Shown here piece after piece: positions 62,109 to 64,000 of a DNA stretch of 64,000 nt. The notes beneath the pieces were generated by a model. It was not told where the DNA came from, did not search any database, and saw only the letters and a list, made by a program, of their open reading frames with translations. The DNA lies in NCBI GenBank assembly GCA_016714085.1, contig JADJNW010000003.1, positions 1 to 64,000 of the forward strand, given 5' to 3'. Numbering within the stretch: position 1 is the first letter of the stretch; each line of letters starts with the position of its first letter. The DNA comes from Saprospiraceae bacterium. Its GTDB lineage: Bacteria; Bacteroidota; Bacteroidia; Chitinophagales; Saprospiraceae. Position numbers and translations under genes: made by a program.

Positions 62109-62840
62109 TTACATAGATTCTACATCGCCAGAGCCAGAAACTTTCGCGCTTACTCTTGGACGTCCCTTATACTTTACATCACCAGAACCGGAAACCTTTA
62201 CTTGAAGATTTTCGCTGGCATCTACCGTGCAATCGCCTGAACCAGCAATACTTACGGTACAATCAGCAACTTTCAATGCATCCGCAAAGAAATCGCCTGA
62301 GCCGGAAATGCTCACGCTTAAAGAGTTAGCCGAGCCACCCAATCGCACATTACCAGAACCGCTGATTTTACCTTCAATAGTTTTGGCTTCTACCTCTAAC
62401 TTGATATCACCGGAGCCGCTGACACCTGTTACCAGATTTCCAACGCCTGTAAACTTTGTTTCGCCAATGATGTCGCCAGAACCACTAATATATGCTTTGG
62501 TCAAACTTGGAATCGTGATCCAGATTTTAACACCATCATGGTTGCGTACATTTTTATCAAATCTAATCTTCCAGTGTTTGTCGCTAACCTCAGTGAGGAT
62601 ATTGTCGATGATATTTTGTTGTCCTTCAATAGTGACGCTTTGTGTGCTGCCTTGTTTTAGATACACATCTCCGCCAATAGCAATGGTGAAGCCGTCAAAG
62701 CTTGATACATTTAATGTTTTTGTCACTTTTGAACCTTCGCCTTTGATGCCATCCCAGCTCCAGTTTTGAGCGGTAACCGATGTGGTAATGCTAATGGTAA
62801 CGAATAGAGCTAATACCGATGCAAAATGTAATTTTTTCAT
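62109..62840 (-). CDS. GIN-domain (DUF2807) secreted beta-solenoid-like protein
   Basis: The 243-residue protein has a signal peptide (ending VTAQ) and the head GIN domain (about 25-240): repeated SGSGDI-type turns (at ISGSGDIIG, VSGSGDIKL, ISGSGNVRL, ISGSGDFFA and VSGSGDVKY), a typical beta-helix ladder. Function of the family is unknown; adhesin or cell-surface roles are proposed. It is monocistronic and lies upstream of the DUF6265 unit on the same strand. Confidence 0.88.
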   Translation of the reverse strand: MKKLHFASVLALFVTISITTSVTAQNWSWDGIKGEGSKVTKTLNVSSFDGFTIAIGGDVYLKQGSTQSVTIEGQQNIIDNILTEVSDKHWKIRFDKNVRNHDGVKIWITIPSLTKAYISGSGDIIGETKFTGVGNLVTGVSGSGDIKLEVEAKTIEGKISGSGNVRLGGSANSLSVSISGSGDFFADALKVADCTVSIAGSGDCTVDASENLQVKVSGSGDVKYKGRPRVSAKVSGSGDVESM

Positions 62841-62999
62841 TTTCGCTTGCTTTTGATTCTAAATTGAAAATTAAGAAATTTTTAACAAAAATGACACAAA
62901 AGCAAACATGGGGTTGCATCGCTCCGACGAAAGACTAAAAAAATCAGACGAATTGGTTGAATTCATTGACTCGTAGTTTCAGTTTATAAAAACCAAGCT

Positions 63000-63861
63000 T
63001 TACTCGACCCGTTCCAAATTTCGTACAATGCGTTGAGACACAATCGTATTGCGTCGACTGAGGTATTCCGCTTCTGACTCGTCGATGTCGAGGTAAGATT
63101 CATTTTGGAAAATAAGGGAATACATATTGGGTGACTGGATTTCAAAAATAACTTGCTGCGGAAAATCTATATCTTCATTCTCAAAGATAATTTTATCTGC
63201 AAAAAAACGCTTCAAAGCATAGCGTGTAGGCTGTTGTTTACTCTCAAAAATGGTTTCAAAATAAAGTTTGCCCCCGGCGATGTAAATACGCATCGGATCC
63301 ACATAAGTATGTTCCCCATTGGATTCGATCAAGAAACCTTGCCCTTTGAGTCCTTGCCCTTTTGTTAATTCCCAGGATTCACGCGCCTGCCGACCATTTA
63401 TTTCTTGCTTCCAAGTACCTGCCAACCATTTAAAATCAGAAATAGAAACCCTGAATTGGCTATGAAGTACGCGTTCTACTTTGCCGGAAAGCATGATGCG
63501 CCTTCCAATGCCGCCTTCGCTCATGGGCTTGGATAACCGATCTTGATATTGATGAATGAACTCCACAATTCTATTGTCTGAATGATTTTCCTCTGTTACT
63601 TCCATTGGCTCAGGTTGGTAGTTATTGGTGGCGATCGACACTTTTTTTGCAGGTTCAAAGAGTAAAGCCAGCATGGTGACTAGCCCCCAAAGTCAGCAAA
63701 GCTGCTATGGAAGTGATTTGCCGAAACAAAGATACCTTACTGTAATGCCTTCGTTCATCCAAACGGCGTTCCAGGCGTCGCCAGGTCTGCGGCGAAGGCT
63801 TTTCGTTCAGCTTATGCTGGTTATCTTTAAATAAATCCGATATATTTTTTTTCATTTTCAT
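63000..63861 (-). pseudogene. DUF6265-type membrane protein with anti-sigma-like N-terminus, one-base frameshift
   Basis: The N-terminal part (63861 to about 63690) has KKNISDLFKDNQHKLNEKPS and TWRRLERRLDERR, as in cytoplasmic anti-sigma-like heads, followed by a transmembrane segment. The frame breaks in TTTGGGGGCTAG: one G less gives LTLGLVTMLALLFEP and continues to a periplasmic DUF6265-like domain (SDFKWLAGTWKQEINGRQARESWE, ending IVRNLERVE). Corrected, about 286 residues. It directly follows the end of an ECF sigma factor gene, so it is probably its regulator. Confidence 0.75.
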
Positions 63862-63900
63862 TTTTCAAGCTTTCTTAAAATCAATATTATCCCTCAATTC

Positions 63901-64000
63901 TCAACCCTCTTCTCTCATTCCTGCAATCCCAGGATATTTTAATTCTTCCAGTAATTCTTGCAATCGTTTTTTAGCTAATATCAACTGTGACTTTGAAGTA
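63901..64000 (-). CDS. ECF RNA polymerase sigma factor, C-terminal end only
   Basis: The minus-strand frame entering from the window edge reads TSKSQLILAKKRLQELLEEL then KYPGIAGMREEG and stops (TGA at 63903-63901). The TSKSQL...AKKRL segment is the end of the sigma region 4 helix-turn-helix typical of sigma-70-like ECF factors in this phylum. The rest lies beyond the window. The next gene downstream has an anti-sigma-like head. Confidence 0.7.
   Translation of the reverse strand, partial: TSKSQLILAKKRLQELLEELKYPGIAGMREEG

Overview
The window looks like the chromosome of a Bacteroidota bacterium, most likely a Saprospiria-like member of the phylum. The evidence is a PorP/SprF-family protein of the type IX secretion/gliding group, several gene families typical of the phylum (DUF5522, DUF6580, GIN-domain, DUF6265, degenerate-RibA RibBA), promoter boxes of the form TAnnTTTG, an almost complete lack of Shine-Dalgarno sequences, and many lipoprotein and Ala-Gln signal peptides. 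There is no rRNA operon, prophage, transposase or CRISPR array. Two tRNA genes (Thr-CGT, Pro-CGG) lie near the right end.

Layout. 0-6.4 kb: an orphan DUF433 antitoxin next to a truncated DUF5615 toxin that runs into a 21-bp repeat array, then a cytochrome c lipoprotein, ArfB, DASH cryptochrome, a lipoprotein, a MoxR-like ATPase and KdsB. 6.8-20.5 kb: LysM protein, cystathionine beta-synthase, an NlpC/P60 protein without its catalytic Cys, PorP/SprF, a glycosyltransferase-glycosyltransferase-RibBA run, cupin, M1 peptidase, CoaE and a DNA/RNA nuclease. 20.6-31.6 kb: HerA-like ATPase, HExxH protein, NUDIX, rhomboid, RlmH, SWIM protein, an aldo/keto reductase plus FAD oxidoreductase pair, and arginine deiminase. 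31.6-36.7 kb: the accessory region. It holds a 23-unit 21-bp minisatellite, a heavily decayed GHKL-ATPase/nuclease-like gene bounded by a 10-bp inverted repeat and an attC-like hairpin, a decayed coiled-coil gene, a GNAT and a DUF2200 gene. 36.8-48.8 kb: thioesterase plus YihY, ArsC-like, polyphosphate kinase, a BtaA/BtaB betaine-lipid pair, Pgi, a transglutaminase-like lipoprotein, a methyltransferase and a BASS transporter. 48.8-64 kb: M20 peptidase, DedA, oxidoreductase, a cluster of membrane proteases with a LytTR regulator, M28 peptidase, a sugar cluster (NagB, PfkB kinase, Gfo/Idh), a broken outer-membrane protein, the tRNAs, a GIN-domain protein, and a DUF6265 membrane protein beside the end of an ECF sigma gene.

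Two patterns run through the whole window. First, at least seven conserved genes (kdsB, the nuclease, herA-like, rhomboid, ppk, Gfo/Idh, DUF6265) are each broken by one single-nucleotide indel that restores a perfect family sequence when corrected; this suggests uncorrected long-read errors more than real gene death. The 32.3-35.5 kb genes are different, with many breaks each. Second, intergenic gaps are filled with imperfect hairpins made of reiterated short words and with 14-21 bp palindromes. Some of this material has entered coding ends or coding interiors (NlpC/P60 tail, FAD oxidoreductase, CoaE 5' end).

The best functional themes are phosphorus economy (ppk next to btaAB) and the decayed ATPase/nuclease cassette. 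I saw no intact, clearly new multi-gene system.
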